Shown one piece after another: positions 44,268-53,665 of a stretch of 64,000 nt of DNA. The stretch is from an uncultured Roseovarius sp. (GTDB lineage Bacteria; Pseudomonadota; Alphaproteobacteria; Rhodobacterales; Rhodobacteraceae). The position numbers and the translations under genes are program-made. The stretch covers positions 186,001 to 250,000 of the forward strand of contig CANNCP010000001.1 in the NCBI GenBank assembly GCA_947503145.1, written 5' to 3'. Within the stretch, counting starts at the first letter, position 1. Every line of letters begins with the position of its first letter. The notes under the pieces were generated by a model, which saw only the letters and a program-made list of their open reading frames with translations, was not told the DNA's origin and ran no database searches.

Positions 44268-45098
44268 TCAGGCATTGTCGGCTCCGAGCTGGCTGGTCAG
44301 CAGGATGTTGATGTCAGACTGGTCCGCGGCGCGCGTGAGGCCGGTAAAATCGCCCCCCAGCATGCCGCGTGTGGCAGATATGGCAGCGCCGTAGGCAACC
44401 CGCGCCAGCGCCCCACCGATCGAGAGGCGCGCCGCCCCCATTTCAGCGAATTCCGCCTGTGTCAGAGGCGCAAATCGGCCCGCCGCCAGCACGTTTACCG
44501 GGATTGAGACGCTGGCGATGATCCGGCGCAACGCATCCCTATCCGGGGGTGCCGGGACATAAACACAATCCGCACCGGCGGCCTCATACGCCTGTATCCG
44601 GCGGATCGCCTCATCGACGCCGTATTGGCCCAGCATTACGCCATCGGCGCGTGCGACCAGCACAAAATCACCGCGTAGGGTGCGCGCGGCCGAGGCGGCG
44701 GCCCGGATGCGTTCCACCGACAGATCGAACCCGTAAGCGGTAAAATCGGGCAGCGCGGTATCCTCGATGGAACACCCCGCGAGGCCGATTTCAGCCGCCA
44801 GCCGGATCGTCTCGGCCACCACCTCGGGCGCCTCTCCAAAACCGTTCTCGAAATCACCGGAAACAGGCACTGTTACAGCCGAAACCAGCACTTGCGCATG
44901 CTCCAGCGCCTCGTCTCGTGTCAGCGTCCCGCCATCCACGCGCCCCATGCTGAAGGCGTGACCGGCAGAAGTGGTGGCAATCGCGGATGCGCCGAGCGCC
45001 TGCATCATGCGCGCCGATCCCGCATCCCAGGCATTGACCAGAAGAAAGGGATCGCCCCTGCGATGCAGCGCGCGGAATGCGGTTCCGATGTCAGCCAT
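44268..45098 (-). CDS. PEP mutase/isocitrate lyase-family enzyme
   Basis: A 276-residue TIM-barrel protein of the PEP phosphonomutase/carboxyvinyl-phosphonate branch. LLVNAWDAGSARMMQALGA, ATTSAGHAFSMG, VSGDFENGFGEAPE (the DxE metal-binding stretch) and GCSIEDTALP are diagnostic. The hinge Cys of isocitrate lyase (KKCGH) is absent. Members include oxaloacetate decarboxylases, PEP hydrolases and phosphonate enzymes; the specific reaction cannot be assigned. AGGAG lies six bases before the ATG. It lies behind the tiny signal-peptide ORF and tdh in the same direction. Confidence 0.85.
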   Translation of the reverse strand: MADIGTAFRALHRRGDPFLLVNAWDAGSARMMQALGASAIATTSAGHAFSMGRVDGGTLTRDEALEHAQVLVSAVTVPVSGDFENGFGEAPEVVAETIRLAAEIGLAGCSIEDTALPDFTAYGFDLSVERIRAAASAARTLRGDFVLVARADGVMLGQYGVDEAIRRIQAYEAAGADCVYVPAPPDRDALRRIIASVSIPVNVLAAGRFAPLTQAEFAEMGAARLSIGGALARVAYGAAISATRGMLGGDFTGLTRAADQSDINILLTSQLGADNA

Positions 45099-45108
45099 TT
45101 CATTTCTC

Positions 45109-45225
45109 CTAAAGCGTCGTCGCGATAAGTCTATCGTCTGAATTGCTCAGCCCAGGCGGTGTTGCGAGCGCAGGAGACGCCATCAATGCGATACTGACAA
45201 GAAAGGATATAAGCCGCAATCTCAT
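45109..45225 (-). CDS. Micro-ORF with signal peptide coupled to tdh
   Basis: A 38-residue frame starting at ATG 45225, which overlaps the tdh stop as ATGA, and ending in TAG at 45109. It reads as a complete signal peptide ([20 protein letters not shown] then A) followed by a 17-residue tail beginning [10 protein letters not shown]. Third codon positions are not G/C-biased, unlike the neighbours, so it may be young, a relic of a longer exported protein, or fortuitous. The coupled start and textbook signal peptide are the reasons to list it. Confidence 0.38.
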   Translation of the reverse strand: MRLRLISFLVSIALMASPALATPPGLSNSDDRLIATTL

Positions 45226-46253
45226 GCGTCATTCCAATCCATGACCACCTTGCCGGAATTGCCGGATATCATCGCGGCAAAGCCTGCCTCGAAATCGTCG
45301 ATGCCGATGCGGTGGGTAATCAGGCCGGTCACATCAAGGCCGGATTGCACCAGCGCGATCATCTTGTACCAGGTCTCGAACATCTCGCGGCCATAGATGC
45401 CTTTGACATGCAGCATCTTGAAGATGATCTTGTTCCAGTCGACCGCGAATTCGGTCGGTGCGATGCCCAGCAGTGCGATCTTGCCGCCGTTGTTCATGCG
45501 GTTGATCATCTGCTGCATGGCGGCGGCAGCACCGGACATCTCCAGCCCCACGTCGAATCCCTCTGTCATGCCGATGCCATTCATCACGCCTTCCAGCTTC
45601 TCGGCGGACACATCGACCACATGCTGCACGCCCATCCCGCGCGCCAGGTTCAGGCGGTAAGGGTTGATGTCGGTGATCACCACCTTGCGCGCGCCGACCT
45701 TCTGCGCGACCAACGCGCCCATGATCCCGATGGGACCAGCGCCGGTCACCAGCACATCCTCGCCCACCAGATCAAAGCTGAGCGCGGTATGCACCGCATT
45801 GCCCAAAGGGTCAAAAATCGCGGCGACCTCGTCCGGGATGTCCTCAGGGATCGGCACCACGTTGGCCTCGGGGATGCACAGGTATTCTGCAAAGCTGCCG
45901 GGGCGGTTCACGCCGACGCCCTTGGTATTGCGGCACAGATGCCCCCGCCCGGCACGGCAATTTCGGCAGATGCCGCAGACGATGTGCCCCTCGCCGCTGA
46001 CCCGCTGGCCAAGCTGGTATTTCACCGCCGCCGCGCCGTTATCGACGATCTCGCCCACGAATTCGTGCCCGACCACCATCGGGACCGGCACTACCTTGGC
46101 GCTGAATTCGTCCCATTTCCAGATATGCACATCGGTGCCGCAGATCGCCGATTTTCGCACCTTGATCAGAACGTCGCGCGGCCCCGGTTCGGGCACTGGG
46201 ACATATTCCATCCAGAGGCCCGGTTCGGGACGCGCCTTGACCAGCGCCTTCAT
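45222..46253 (-). CDS. tdh: L-threonine 3-dehydrogenase
   Basis: A 343-residue zinc alcohol-dehydrogenase-family enzyme that oxidises L-threonine to 2-amino-3-ketobutyrate with NAD+. Cys and GHE of [17 protein letters not shown] and VVGHEFVG bind catalytic zinc, [15 protein letters not shown] binds structural zinc, and [13 protein letters not shown] binds NAD. The sequence parallels E. coli Tdh throughout ([25 protein letters not shown]). ATG 46253 matches the E. coli start, 12 bases inside the ATG at 46265. It follows kbl, the next enzyme in the pathway. Confidence 0.96.
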   Translation of the reverse strand: MKALVKARPEPGLWMEYVPVPEPGPRDVLIKVRKSAICGTDVHIWKWDEFSAKVVPVPMVVGHEFVGEIVDNGAAAVKYQLGQRVSGEGHIVCGICRNCRAGRGHLCRNTKGVGVNRPGSFAEYLCIPEANVVPIPEDIPDEVAAIFDPLGNAVHTALSFDLVGEDVLVTGAGPIGIMGALVAQKVGARKVVITDINPYRLNLARGMGVQHVVDVSAEKLEGVMNGIGMTEGFDVGLEMSGAAAAMQQMINRMNNGGKIALLGIAPTEFAVDWNKIIFKMLHVKGIYGREMFETWYKMIALVQSGLDVTGLITHRIGIDDFEAGFAAMISGNSGKVVMDWNDA

Positions 46254-46264
46254 GCGGTTTTCCA

Positions 46265-47458
46265 TCAGATCACCCCCAGATCGCGCCCGACCACCTCAAA
46301 CGCGTCGATCGCCTCATCCAGCATTTCGCGCGTCAGGGCGGCGCTCATCTGCGTGCGGATGCGGTCCTGCCCCTTCGGCACGACGGGGAAGCTGAAGGCC
46401 GTGACAAACACGCCGCGCTCGTTCAGCCGCGCCGCCATCTGCTGTGCCAGCCTGGGATCGCGCAGCATGACAGGGATGATCGCGTGGCTGCCTGGCAACA
46501 GCTCGAATCCCAGCGCGGTCATACGGTCGCGAAAATGCGCGGCGTTCTCCCACAGACGGGCGCGCAGATCGGCACCCTCCTCGACCAGATCAAACATCTT
46601 CAGCGAGGCGGCAGCGATCACCGGGGCCAGTGTATTGGAAAACAGATAGGGCCGCGAGCGTTGCCGCAGCCAGTCCACGACCCGTGAAGAGGCAACAGTA
46701 TAACCACCCGACGCACCACCCAGAGCCTTGCCCAGCGTGCCGGTCAGGATGTCGACGCGCCCCATGACGCCGCAATGCTCGGGTGTGCCGCGCCCGGTAG
46801 CGCCGACAAAGCCGGTGGCATGGCAGTCATCGACCATGACCATCGCATCGTATTTTTCCGCCAGATCGCAAATCTCGTCCAGACGCGCAAAATAGCCATC
46901 CATCGAGAACACGCCGTCGGTGGCAATCAGCCGGTGCCGCGCGCCCTGCGCCTCTTTCAGGCAGCGCTCCAGATCGGCCATATCGCTGTTGTCATAGCGA
47001 TAGCGCTGCGCCTTGCACAGGCGCACGCCGTCGATGATGCTGGCATGGTTCAGCGCATCCGAGATGATCGCATCATCGGGGCCGAGGATCGTCTCGAAAA
47101 GCCCCGTATTGGCGTCGAAACACGATGGATAGAGGATACAATCCTCCATCCCCAGAAACTGCGCGATGCGTGCCTCCAGCGCTTTGTGAACCTCTTGCGT
47201 GCCGCAAATGAATCTTACCGACGCCATACCGAACCCGTAACGGTCCAGCGAGTCCCTGGCGGCACCGATGATCTGCGGATTGTTCGCCAGCCCAAGATAG
47301 TTGTTGGCACAAAGGTTGATCACCTGCGCCCCGCCCGCCAGCGTCACCTGCCCCGATTGCGGCGAGGTGATCACCCGCTCGGTCTTGTAAAGCCCGTCTT
47401 CACGTAGCCCATCCAGCCGCCCGCCGATATCCTCGCCAAACTTATCCAATGCGCGCAT
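46265..47458 (-). CDS. kbl: 2-amino-3-ketobutyrate CoA ligase
   Basis: A 397-residue PLP enzyme of the alpha-oxoamine synthase family that cleaves 2-amino-3-ketobutyrate with CoA to glycine and acetyl-Co[55 protein letters not shown] and the PLP Lys in [13 protein letters not shown] identify it. With Tdh it converts threonine to glycine. GGAGGGG lies about ten bases before ATG 47458. The 397-residue length equals the E. coli enzyme. No regulator is seen in the adjoining spacer. Confidence 0.96.
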   Translation of the reverse strand: MRALDKFGEDIGGRLDGLREDGLYKTERVITSPQSGQVTLAGGAQVINLCANNYLGLANNPQIIGAARDSLDRYGFGMASVRFICGTQEVHKALEARIAQFLGMEDCILYPSCFDANTGLFETILGPDDAIISDALNHASIIDGVRLCKAQRYRYDNSDMADLERCLKEAQGARHRLIATDGVFSMDGYFARLDEICDLAEKYDAMVMVDDCHATGFVGATGRGTPEHCGVMGRVDILTGTLGKALGGASGGYTVASSRVVDWLRQRSRPYLFSNTLAPVIAAASLKMFDLVEEGADLRARLWENAAHFRDRMTALGFELLPGSHAIIPVMLRDPRLAQQMAARLNERGVFVTAFSFPVVPKGQDRIRTQMSAALTREMLDEAIDAFEVVGRDLGVI

Positions 47459-47755
47459 AGCCTGATCCCCTCCACTTTCCCTGTGGGCTTCTTCTTGCCC
47501 CAAATATCCCGGGGGTCCGGGGGCTGGCCCCCGGTCCACCTTATCAACTCAATACCATGCCTCAGGTATCTCGGATTTACGACGGATAATGTAATCGCGA
47601 AACTTTACGGCCCTGGGCTACGTCGATGATCGGTTGCTCATAGCATCCCGGTCCAGCAGGTATGCACGCACTCGCATCAGGCGCGGGCCGCGCGCGATCG
47701 GCTGGTCTTGTTTGCGCCCACATATTTGCGCCTACATAGGCCACACCGCATCCTG
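47459..47755. other. 297-base spacer with dispersed element and possible relic ORF
   Basis: Next to kbl lies a dispersed element in reverse orientation (CTTCTTGCCCCAAATATCCC, 47489-47510), followed by a GC hairpin CCGGGGG (47517-47523)/CCCCCGG (47528-47534). Further along, a minus-strand frame reads GPRLMRVRAYLLDRDAMSN, one TAG, then KFRDYIIRRKSEIPEAWY before a stop near 47546. That tail looks protein-like but I recognise no family; it may be a gene relic. Confidence 0.4.
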
Positions 47756-49756
47756 TCAGACTGCGATGCGGGGCCGCCCCGACACCTCGACCATGATTTC
47801 GCCTTCCAGAAACACCAGCCGTGCCTCGGCCTGCGCAGTGCGCAGATCGCGCGTGGCGTTCACCTGCAGATCCTCGGCGCCTGCGGCTTCGGCCTCAAGG
47901 CGCGCTTCGGCCTCCAACGTGGATTGCAAGGTATCCAGCGCCTCTTCTGCACTGGTAAAATCCTGCGGATCGGTGCCCAGATGCACGCGGTAGAGCCCTT
48001 CGGAGGGGCTGGTGACCGTGCCACTGCGTCGGATCGTGACACGCCCCACCACGGCACCGATGGCGTTGGCCACGTCCGCATGTTCAGGCAGGATCATCTC
48101 GCAGCCCAGCCGCGCACCCACCGCCGGATAGTAGCTGGCAACAGAGGCCCCGAGTCCCACAACCGGCACGTTAAGCCCCGCATCCAGCCGCATGAGCCCG
48201 CGATAGCCGTCCATTCCGTACTGAACCAGCACGTGCCGCGCCAGTTGTTCGGGCGACGGGCCAAGCGGGTGATCCTCTTCGGCGAATGCCGTCTCCAGCA
48301 GGACCAGAACAGTCTGATAGGTCAGTCGGTCCACGATCATCTCGGCCAGTTTCTGCGCCCCGTTGGCCAGTTGGTTTCCCGACCCGGTACGCTTGCGGCT
48401 CATCAGTGTCAGCGCCTTTTCCGCCGCCTCGGTGTCCCAGGCAGCGACGCGGCCCAGAACATGGCTGGCATCCGACGGGGTCGCACCCGAAACCTGCACC
48501 AGCCCGCGGGTGACGAGACGACGCAGCGCCTGTTGCTCCATCCGGGTGCGCAGGACCGCCCCGACCGGATGCACCATGTCGCCGATCCGCGCCAGAAAAT
48601 CCGCGTCACGCTCTGCCAGCCCGCATGCATCCATGCCCGGCACTGCCCGGACAAAGATCGCGTCATATTCCCCCGGCACCGTGTTGCGCAGCTGCGCATC
48701 CAGCGTGCGGTGCACGATATCGGGCGCCTCATGGGCAACCAGGCTGACCGGCAATACCCGGCGCGGGCCCAGCGTAATACCGCCCGACAGCCCCTCGTCC
48801 AGCACCTGCACCTCGCTGTCGCCGCCCAGGCCGGTGGTGCGCATCGCGACTGCCTCGACCATGGTGCGCCACGGGCCGACCCGCGCACCGAGGGGGTCGA
48901 TCATCGGGCGGCCACCGCGCAGCACCGCCACATCGGTGGTGGTGCCACCGATATCCGACACCAATGCATGCGTGACACCCGTGAGCCAGCTGGCCCCGAC
49001 GATCGACGCGGCCGGGCCGCTGAGGATCGTCTCGATCGGCCGCGCCTGTGCCTGTGCCGCGCTGATCAGCGCACCGTCGCCGCGCACCACCATCAGCGGC
49101 GCAGTGACACCGAGCTGCGCCAGCTTGCCCTCGGCCTTGCCTATCAGCCGGGCGATCATGCCGATCAGCCGCGCATTCAGCAGCGCCGTCAACGCCCGTT
49201 TTGGCCCGTTCAGCTTGGCCGAGAGGTGGTGCGAGCACGAGACGGGCCGCCCGGTGATCTCGGCGATCATTTCGGCAGCGGCCAGTTCATGCGCGGGGTT
49301 GCGTGTGGCGAACTGCGCCGCGACCGCATAGGCCGAAATCCCGCGATCCTCCCGTAGCCAGGCCCGCAGCGCCGCACGATCCAGCGCGCTGGCCTCAAGA
49401 CCCGCATGATTATGCCCGCCAGTCAGGAAAACAACCGGATCGCCGCCCAGCGCCGTACGCAACCCGTGCGTGTCGAGATCCTGCTCGCGAAAGCCGATAT
49501 AGACCAGGCCAACGCGCCCGCCCTGTCCCTCGACCAGCGCATTGGTAGCAAGCGTCGTCGACAGGGACGCCAGCACGATATCGCCCGGCGCCGTGCCGCT
49601 GACCTCCAGTACATTCGCCACGGCCTCGCCGATACCGATGGCCAGATCGTGACGCGTGGTCAGGGCCTTGGCACTGGCAAACACCTCTGTCTCGTCGCGC
49701 AAGAGCACCGCATCCGTATATGTGCCGCCCGTGTCCACGCCCAACAAGATCGCCAT
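47756..49756 (-). CDS. Hydantoinase A/oxoprolinase-like ATPase without HyuB partner
   Basis: A 666-residue HyuA-like protein. LGVDTGGTYTDAVLLRD opens it, LSTTLATNALVEGQGG and SDIGGTTTDVAVLRGG are the ATP/phosphate loops, and VGLGASVASYYPAVG ends the core. It is more distant from classical HyuA than the protein at 17337-19391 and no HyuB gene follows, so it may act alone or with a remote partner. ATG 49756 has AAGGAAG upstream; a GTG two codons earlier is less likely. It follows queG by 47 bases on the same strand, but no functional link is known. Confidence 0.85.
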   Translation of the reverse strand: MAILLGVDTGGTYTDAVLLRDETEVFASAKALTTRHDLAIGIGEAVANVLEVSGTAPGDIVLASLSTTLATNALVEGQGGRVGLVYIGFREQDLDTHGLRTALGGDPVVFLTGGHNHAGLEASALDRAALRAWLREDRGISAYAVAAQFATRNPAHELAAAEMIAEITGRPVSCSHHLSAKLNGPKRALTALLNARLIGMIARLIGKAEGKLAQLGVTAPLMVVRGDGALISAAQAQARPIETILSGPAASIVGASWLTGVTHALVSDIGGTTTDVAVLRGGRPMIDPLGARVGPWRTMVEAVAMRTTGLGGDSEVQVLDEGLSGGITLGPRRVLPVSLVAHEAPDIVHRTLDAQLRNTVPGEYDAIFVRAVPGMDACGLAERDADFLARIGDMVHPVGAVLRTRMEQQALRRLVTRGLVQVSGATPSDASHVLGRVAAWDTEAAEKALTLMSRKRTGSGNQLANGAQKLAEMIVDRLTYQTVLVLLETAFAEEDHPLGPSPEQLARHVLVQYGMDGYRGLMRLDAGLNVPVVGLGASVASYYPAVGARLGCEMILPEHADVANAIGAVVGRVTIRRSGTVTSPSEGLYRVHLGTDPQDFTSAEEALDTLQSTLEAEARLEAEAAGAEDLQVNATRDLRTAQAEARLVFLEGEIMVEVSGRPRIAV

Positions 49757-49803
49757 AGCCACTTCCTTTTACCCTGCATTCTGGATGTAGCGGTTTTGCC
49801 GCC

Positions 49804-50877
49804 CTATGCCTGTCCGTTTGCGTCATTTTTCAGCCGAATCAGCGCCCAGCGCGCCGCATCGGCCACCTCTGGCGCCGCCGCGTCCACATGTGCTTCGGCC
49901 GCAGGAATCAGGTCAGCACGGCCCGAGTTGCCGATGGCGTAGAGCACGTTGCGCAGAAACCGATCAATGCCGATCCGCTTGATCGGACTGCCTGAGAATC
50001 TGGCGCGGAACGTGGTATCATCCAGCTGCGCCAACTCCGCCAAGGGTGGCGCATTCAGATCATCGCGCGCGTGATAGCGCGTTTCGCGCGCCGCCACTGC
50101 GAACTTGTTCCAGGGACAGACCGCCAGACAATCGTCGCACCCATAGATACGATTGCCCATCAGCGGGCGCAAATCAGGGTCGACCGGGCCCTTGTGCTCG
50201 ATCGTCAGGTAAGAGATGCAGCGCCGCGCATCGAGTTGGTAAGGTGCGACAAAAGCATCCGTCGGGCATATATCCAGACAGGCCCGGCAATTGCCGCAAT
50301 TGTCTATTTCCGCCGGATCAGTGTCTAATTCGAGTGTCGTAAAGATCGAACCGATGAAGAACCAACTGCCCAGATCGCGACTGACCAGATTGGTATGCTT
50401 GCCCTGCCAGCCAAGACCTGCCGCCTGCCCCAGCGGCTTTTCCGGGACAGGAGCTGTGTCCACGAACACCTTGACCTGAACGGGCTCCTCCTTGGTCCCT
50501 TGCGGGCCCGCCTCGGAGATGAGCCAGCGCACAAGACGCTTGAGGCGCTTCTTGACCAGGTCGTGATAATCGCGATTCCGGGCATAGACAGAGATGGTTC
50601 CGACATCCGATTGCACCAGGCTCGCCATCGGGTCGGTGTCGGGCGTGTAGCTTTCGCCCAGCATGATGACCGAGCGGGCCTCGGGCCAGAGTGCCGCCGG
50701 ATCACTGCGCCAATGGCTGCGTTCGGCCAGCCAGTTCATCTGGCCGTGATAGCCCGCCTCCAGAAACGCGTCGAGCCGCGCGGGCACCTGCGGCACATCC
50801 CAGGGACGGCAGATGCGGGCCAGATCGAACCCCTCCTCTACCGCGCGCGCGACAAGGGCTTCTTTCAAGCCGGACAT
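49804..50877 (-). CDS. queG: Epoxyqueuosine reductase
   Basis: A 357-residue cobalamin- and iron-sulfur-dependent enzyme for the last step of tRNA queuosine synthesis, reducing epoxyqueuosine. [20 protein letters not shown] and [11 protein letters not shown] are QueG signatures; two [4Fe-4S] clusters are bound by [12 protein letters not shown] and [11 protein letters not shown]. The C-terminal helical repeat [14 protein letters not shown] is a HEAT-like segment. It sits in a same-strand run mtgA, GST, queG, hyuA-like with 47-60 base spacers, which may be one transcript without shared function. Confidence 0.95.
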   Translation of the reverse strand: MSGLKEALVARAVEEGFDLARICRPWDVPQVPARLDAFLEAGYHGQMNWLAERSHWRSDPAALWPEARSVIMLGESYTPDTDPMASLVQSDVGTISVYARNRDYHDLVKKRLKRLVRWLISEAGPQGTKEEPVQVKVFVDTAPVPEKPLGQAAGLGWQGKHTNLVSRDLGSWFFIGSIFTTLELDTDPAEIDNCGNCRACLDICPTDAFVAPYQLDARRCISYLTIEHKGPVDPDLRPLMGNRIYGCDDCLAVCPWNKFAVAARETRYHARDDLNAPPLAELAQLDDTTFRARFSGSPIKRIGIDRFLRNVLYAIGNSGRADLIPAAEAHVDAAAPEVADAARWALIRLKNDANGQA

Positions 50878-50925
50878 GCTGCATCTTGCGGCAAAGACCC
50901 GGCGAAACTCGGGGACCCGGTCATG

Positions 50926-51591
50926 TCAGAAATCCAGGTCGGCATAATGCGGTGGCGGCGGAAAGCCGGAGACCTGATCGGTCAGGATATTCCGAAAAGC
51001 CGGGCGTGACTTGATCTTGGCGTACCAGTCCTTGACCACGTCGCTGCGGTTCCAGTCCACATCCGAGATATAGTCAAGCGCACTGAGATGCGCGGCGGCA
51101 GCGAAATCGGCCAGCGTCATCACGTCGCCCGCCAGCCAGCGGCGATGATCCAGCAGCCAAGCCATGTAGTCGAGGTGATACTTGATCGCCCGCGCGCCGG
51201 ATTTCACATTGCCGCTGTCGGGAAAGCCCCTGCCCATCACCTTCTTGTTGACCCGCTCGTAGAGCAGTTTCGACGTCACCTCGTGGTGAAACTTGTCATC
51301 GAACCACGTCACCAGACGGCGCACCTCGTAGCGAGCATCCGTGCCGCGAGGCATCAATGGCGGCTCGGGGTACTTTTCCTCAAGATATTCGCAGATCGGC
51401 GCGCTTTCGGACAGCGTCTTGCCGTCGATTCGCAGCACCGGCACCTTGCCGGCGGGGTTGCGCCGCAGAAATTCGGCGCTCTGTTCCCAATAGCGTTCTT
51501 CGACCAATTCGCATTCGATCCGCTTTTCAGCGAGGCTCAGACGCACCTTGCGACAGAAGGGAGAGAGCGGGACATGATAGAGTTTGGCCAT
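50926..51591 (-). CDS. Glutathione S-transferase family protein
   Basis: A 221-residue GST. The N-terminal thioredoxin-like domain has LYHVPLSPFCRKVRLSLAEK (SPFCRK places a Cys at the glutathione site), NPAGKVPVLRIDG and SESAPICEYLEEKYP; the helical domain contains MTLADFAAAAHLSALDY (the N-capping box). It may conjugate or reduce electrophiles with glutathione; the substrate is unknown. ATG 51591 gives the standard domain start; the 87 bases of upstream open frame lack similarity. It ends just before queG. Confidence 0.9.
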   Translation of the reverse strand: MAKLYHVPLSPFCRKVRLSLAEKRIECELVEERYWEQSAEFLRRNPAGKVPVLRIDGKTLSESAPICEYLEEKYPEPPLMPRGTDARYEVRRLVTWFDDKFHHEVTSKLLYERVNKKVMGRGFPDSGNVKSGARAIKYHLDYMAWLLDHRRWLAGDVMTLADFAAAAHLSALDYISDVDWNRSDVVKDWYAKIKSRPAFRNILTDQVSGFPPPPHYADLDF

Positions 51592-51649
51592 GTGCGGCAA
51601 GTACCTTTGACAGATCGCTGATCTTCCATGCCTGCTCTGGCAGCGATTT

Positions 51650-52387
51650 TCAATCCTCGAAACAGGCCGCGCGGCCATCGCGGCGGATGGTGGCCGCCCC
51701 GTCCATGATCGCCGCTGTGCGTTTGCGAATCCAGTCCGTGGGGTTACTGGCAGAGCGGCCCTTGGGGTCGGGAAGCACCGCGGCCAGCCGCGCTGCCTGC
51801 CGCGCGCTCAACGCCTCGGGACCGATTCCGAAGTAATGACGTGAGGCCGCCTCGACGCCAAAGACTCCCTCGTCGAATTCGGCAATATTGAGGTAGACTT
51901 CGACGATCCGCCGTTTCGGCCAGACGGTCTCGACCAGAGGCGTCATCAGCGCCTCCAGCGCCTTGCGGAGCCAACTGCGGTCATGCCAGAGATAGACATT
52001 CTTGACCGTCTGCTGGCTGAGCGTGGATGCGCCCCGCGCGCCGCCCTCTTCGATCACGCTGCGAATCGCACCCATGTCAAAGCCCCAGTGGGTGCAGAAA
52101 TTGGCATCTTCCGCCGCCACCACGGCGCGCGCCATCACTGATGCCACCTTGTCCAGCGGCACCCATTCGCGGTCCACCCCACCAAGACGCTGCGCCTCCT
52201 GGCGCATGTAGTAGGTCGGGCCAGGCGCGATATAACGATGCACCAGTGCTGCGAGCCCGGCAGAGGTAACTGCAACCAGCACGCACCACAGCACGAACCG
52301 CCGCAGGGCACACAATGCCCGCTGCGGTGGTGGCCGAGTTCGGGTGGCCTTGGAGGCAGCCTTCCCGGATTTGGGTTTCTTGGCCAT
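51650..52387 (-). CDS. mtgA: Monofunctional peptidoglycan glycosyltransferase
   Basis: A 245-residue GT51 enzyme that polymerises lipid II into glycan strands in the periplasm. A basic cytoplasmic tail and one span (FVLWCVLVAVTSAGLAALV) are followed by the catalytic domain: EDANFCTHWGFD with the first catalytic Glu, RGASTLSQQTVKN, RKALEA, and KRRIVEVYLNIAEFDEG. No transpeptidase domain is present, as expected for MtgA. The start at 52387 is chosen on family grounds; an ATG at 52435 adds 16 residues with no clear role. Confidence 0.94.
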   Translation of the reverse strand: MAKKPKSGKAASKATRTRPPPQRALCALRRFVLWCVLVAVTSAGLAALVHRYIAPGPTYYMRQEAQRLGGVDREWVPLDKVASVMARAVVAAEDANFCTHWGFDMGAIRSVIEEGGARGASTLSQQTVKNVYLWHDRSWLRKALEALMTPLVETVWPKRRIVEVYLNIAEFDEGVFGVEAASRHYFGIGPEALSARQAARLAAVLPDPKGRSASNPTDWIRKRTAAIMDGAATIRRDGRAACFED

Positions 52388-52437
52388 ATCGGCTCGCTTT
52401 ACTGACCATCGTTGCGCTCCGGTCCGGGTTGCCATTG

Positions 52438-52497
52438 AGTATTTAGAGAAAAATGAAAGGAGCGATGATTACCCTTCATTTTTCCAAAAAATGCTCA
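52438..52497. repeat. Inverted pair of dispersed elements
   Basis: Forward copy GAGTATTTAGAG then AAAAATGAAAGGAG (52438-52463) faces a reverse copy CCCTTCATTTTTCC then AAAAAATGCTC (about 52471-52495). Together they make a stem of roughly 20 bases with AT-rich arms in the spacer between the saccharopine operon end (52516) and mtgA. On the minus strand the stem ends in CATTTTTCTC, so it could terminate the operon. Confidence 0.6.
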
Positions 52498-52515
52498 AAC
52501 CCTGCTCTCGGCGCA

Positions 52516-53664
52516 TCAGGTCGGTTTCAGGTGATCCACCACGGTGAGGTGCTGCGCCAGTGTGCCGATTTCGCCGAGATAGCGTTCGACCAACGTTGGA
52601 TCGGAGGGAGCGGCACTGACGCCGGGCGCGATTTCACCGTTTGCGACCGAACCGATGGCGAGCGCAACCGGGATCGACACCAGCCGGGCCATCGCCGTGC
52701 CGCGCGCATCCCCCCAGGCGTCCATCACGAATGTCTTGTGCCAGACCGGCACGCCGTCTTGCTCCGCCTTGAGCCCGACGCAGAGAACGACACGGTCCGG
52801 CTCGCCTTCGGCATAGGCGTTTTCGCCCCAGAAGGTGTCGGACATCTCCTTGAGTCGGGTCTCGCCTGCGACGCCTTCAAGTGTTTCGATCTCGGCAAAG
52901 ACTTCTTTCCACGCGTCCGTCCAGCCGTTCAGGCGCAATGTGCCGCGTACGAATTCCTTCACCCGCCAATCCGGGGAGAATTCGTATTGCTCGATGAAGG
53001 GCAGGCTGTCGCGGTTGGGATAGACCTCGAACGTCTCGGGCGCGGGCAGTGGTGCGGTGTAGCTGCTGATCGCGTCCCAGGGGCGCGCGACGTTGCGTTC
53101 GACGTGATCGCGGATTGAGCGCGAGGGCGAGCGCAGCGCCTTGAGCACGCCCAGTGGTGACCAGCTGAACTTGTAGCGGAAGGGGTTGGGGTGCTTCGGA
53201 ATGCCGCCGCAGTAGGAGGTGAATGACAGGTCGTTCTGTACATCGCACGCACCGCTGGAGCGGTAATCGGCGATCAGGGCGTGAGCCATCAGGTGATCGA
53301 TGCCGGGATCGAGACCCACCTCGTTCACCGCGCAGACGCCCGCCGCCTTGGCACGTGCATGCAGGCTGCGCATTTCGGGCGCGATATACGAGGAGCTGAC
53401 AAAATGCGCGCCCTTGGTGATGCACATTTCGGCCAGCGGCACGTGCCAGTCGCCGGGCAGCATGCTGACCACGATATCACCGGGCTGCACCTCGGCCGTC
53501 AGCGCGTCCAGATCAAAGACCTGAATGCGTTGTGTCAGATCGCCCACAGCCTCTTCGGCTTTTTCAAGGGTCCGGTTCCAAACGCTGACCTCGTGGCCCG
53601 CCGCGATCAGCTGCCGCAAACCGGGAATGGCCGAGAGGCCGGTGCCGCACCAGTGGATTGTCAT
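52516..53664 (-). CDS. Saccharopine dehydrogenase (glutamate-forming, LYS9/SDH-type)
   Basis: A 382-residue Rossmann enzyme with the saccharopine dehydrogenase layout: HWCGTGLSAIPGLRQLI nucleotide loop, EVGLDPGIDHLMAH (the hallmark segment), SFTSYCGGIPKHPNPFRYKFSW. It interconverts saccharopine and glutamate plus alpha-aminoadipate semialdehyde. It begins one base after the stop of the lysine-forming enzyme (TGA, T, ATG), so both saccharopine enzymes are made together, as separate polypeptides rather than an LKR/SDH fusion. Direction in vivo may be lysine breakdown. Confidence 0.88.
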   Translation of the reverse strand: MTIHWCGTGLSAIPGLRQLIAAGHEVSVWNRTLEKAEEAVGDLTQRIQVFDLDALTAEVQPGDIVVSMLPGDWHVPLAEMCITKGAHFVSSSYIAPEMRSLHARAKAAGVCAVNEVGLDPGIDHLMAHALIADYRSSGACDVQNDLSFTSYCGGIPKHPNPFRYKFSWSPLGVLKALRSPSRSIRDHVERNVARPWDAISSYTAPLPAPETFEVYPNRDSLPFIEQYEFSPDWRVKEFVRGTLRLNGWTDAWKEVFAEIETLEGVAGETRLKEMSDTFWGENAYAEGEPDRVVLCVGLKAEQDGVPVWHKTFVMDAWGDARGTAMARLVSIPVALAIGSVANGEIAPGVSAAPSDPTLVERYLGEIGTLAQHLTVVDHLKPT

Positions 53665-53665
53665 A

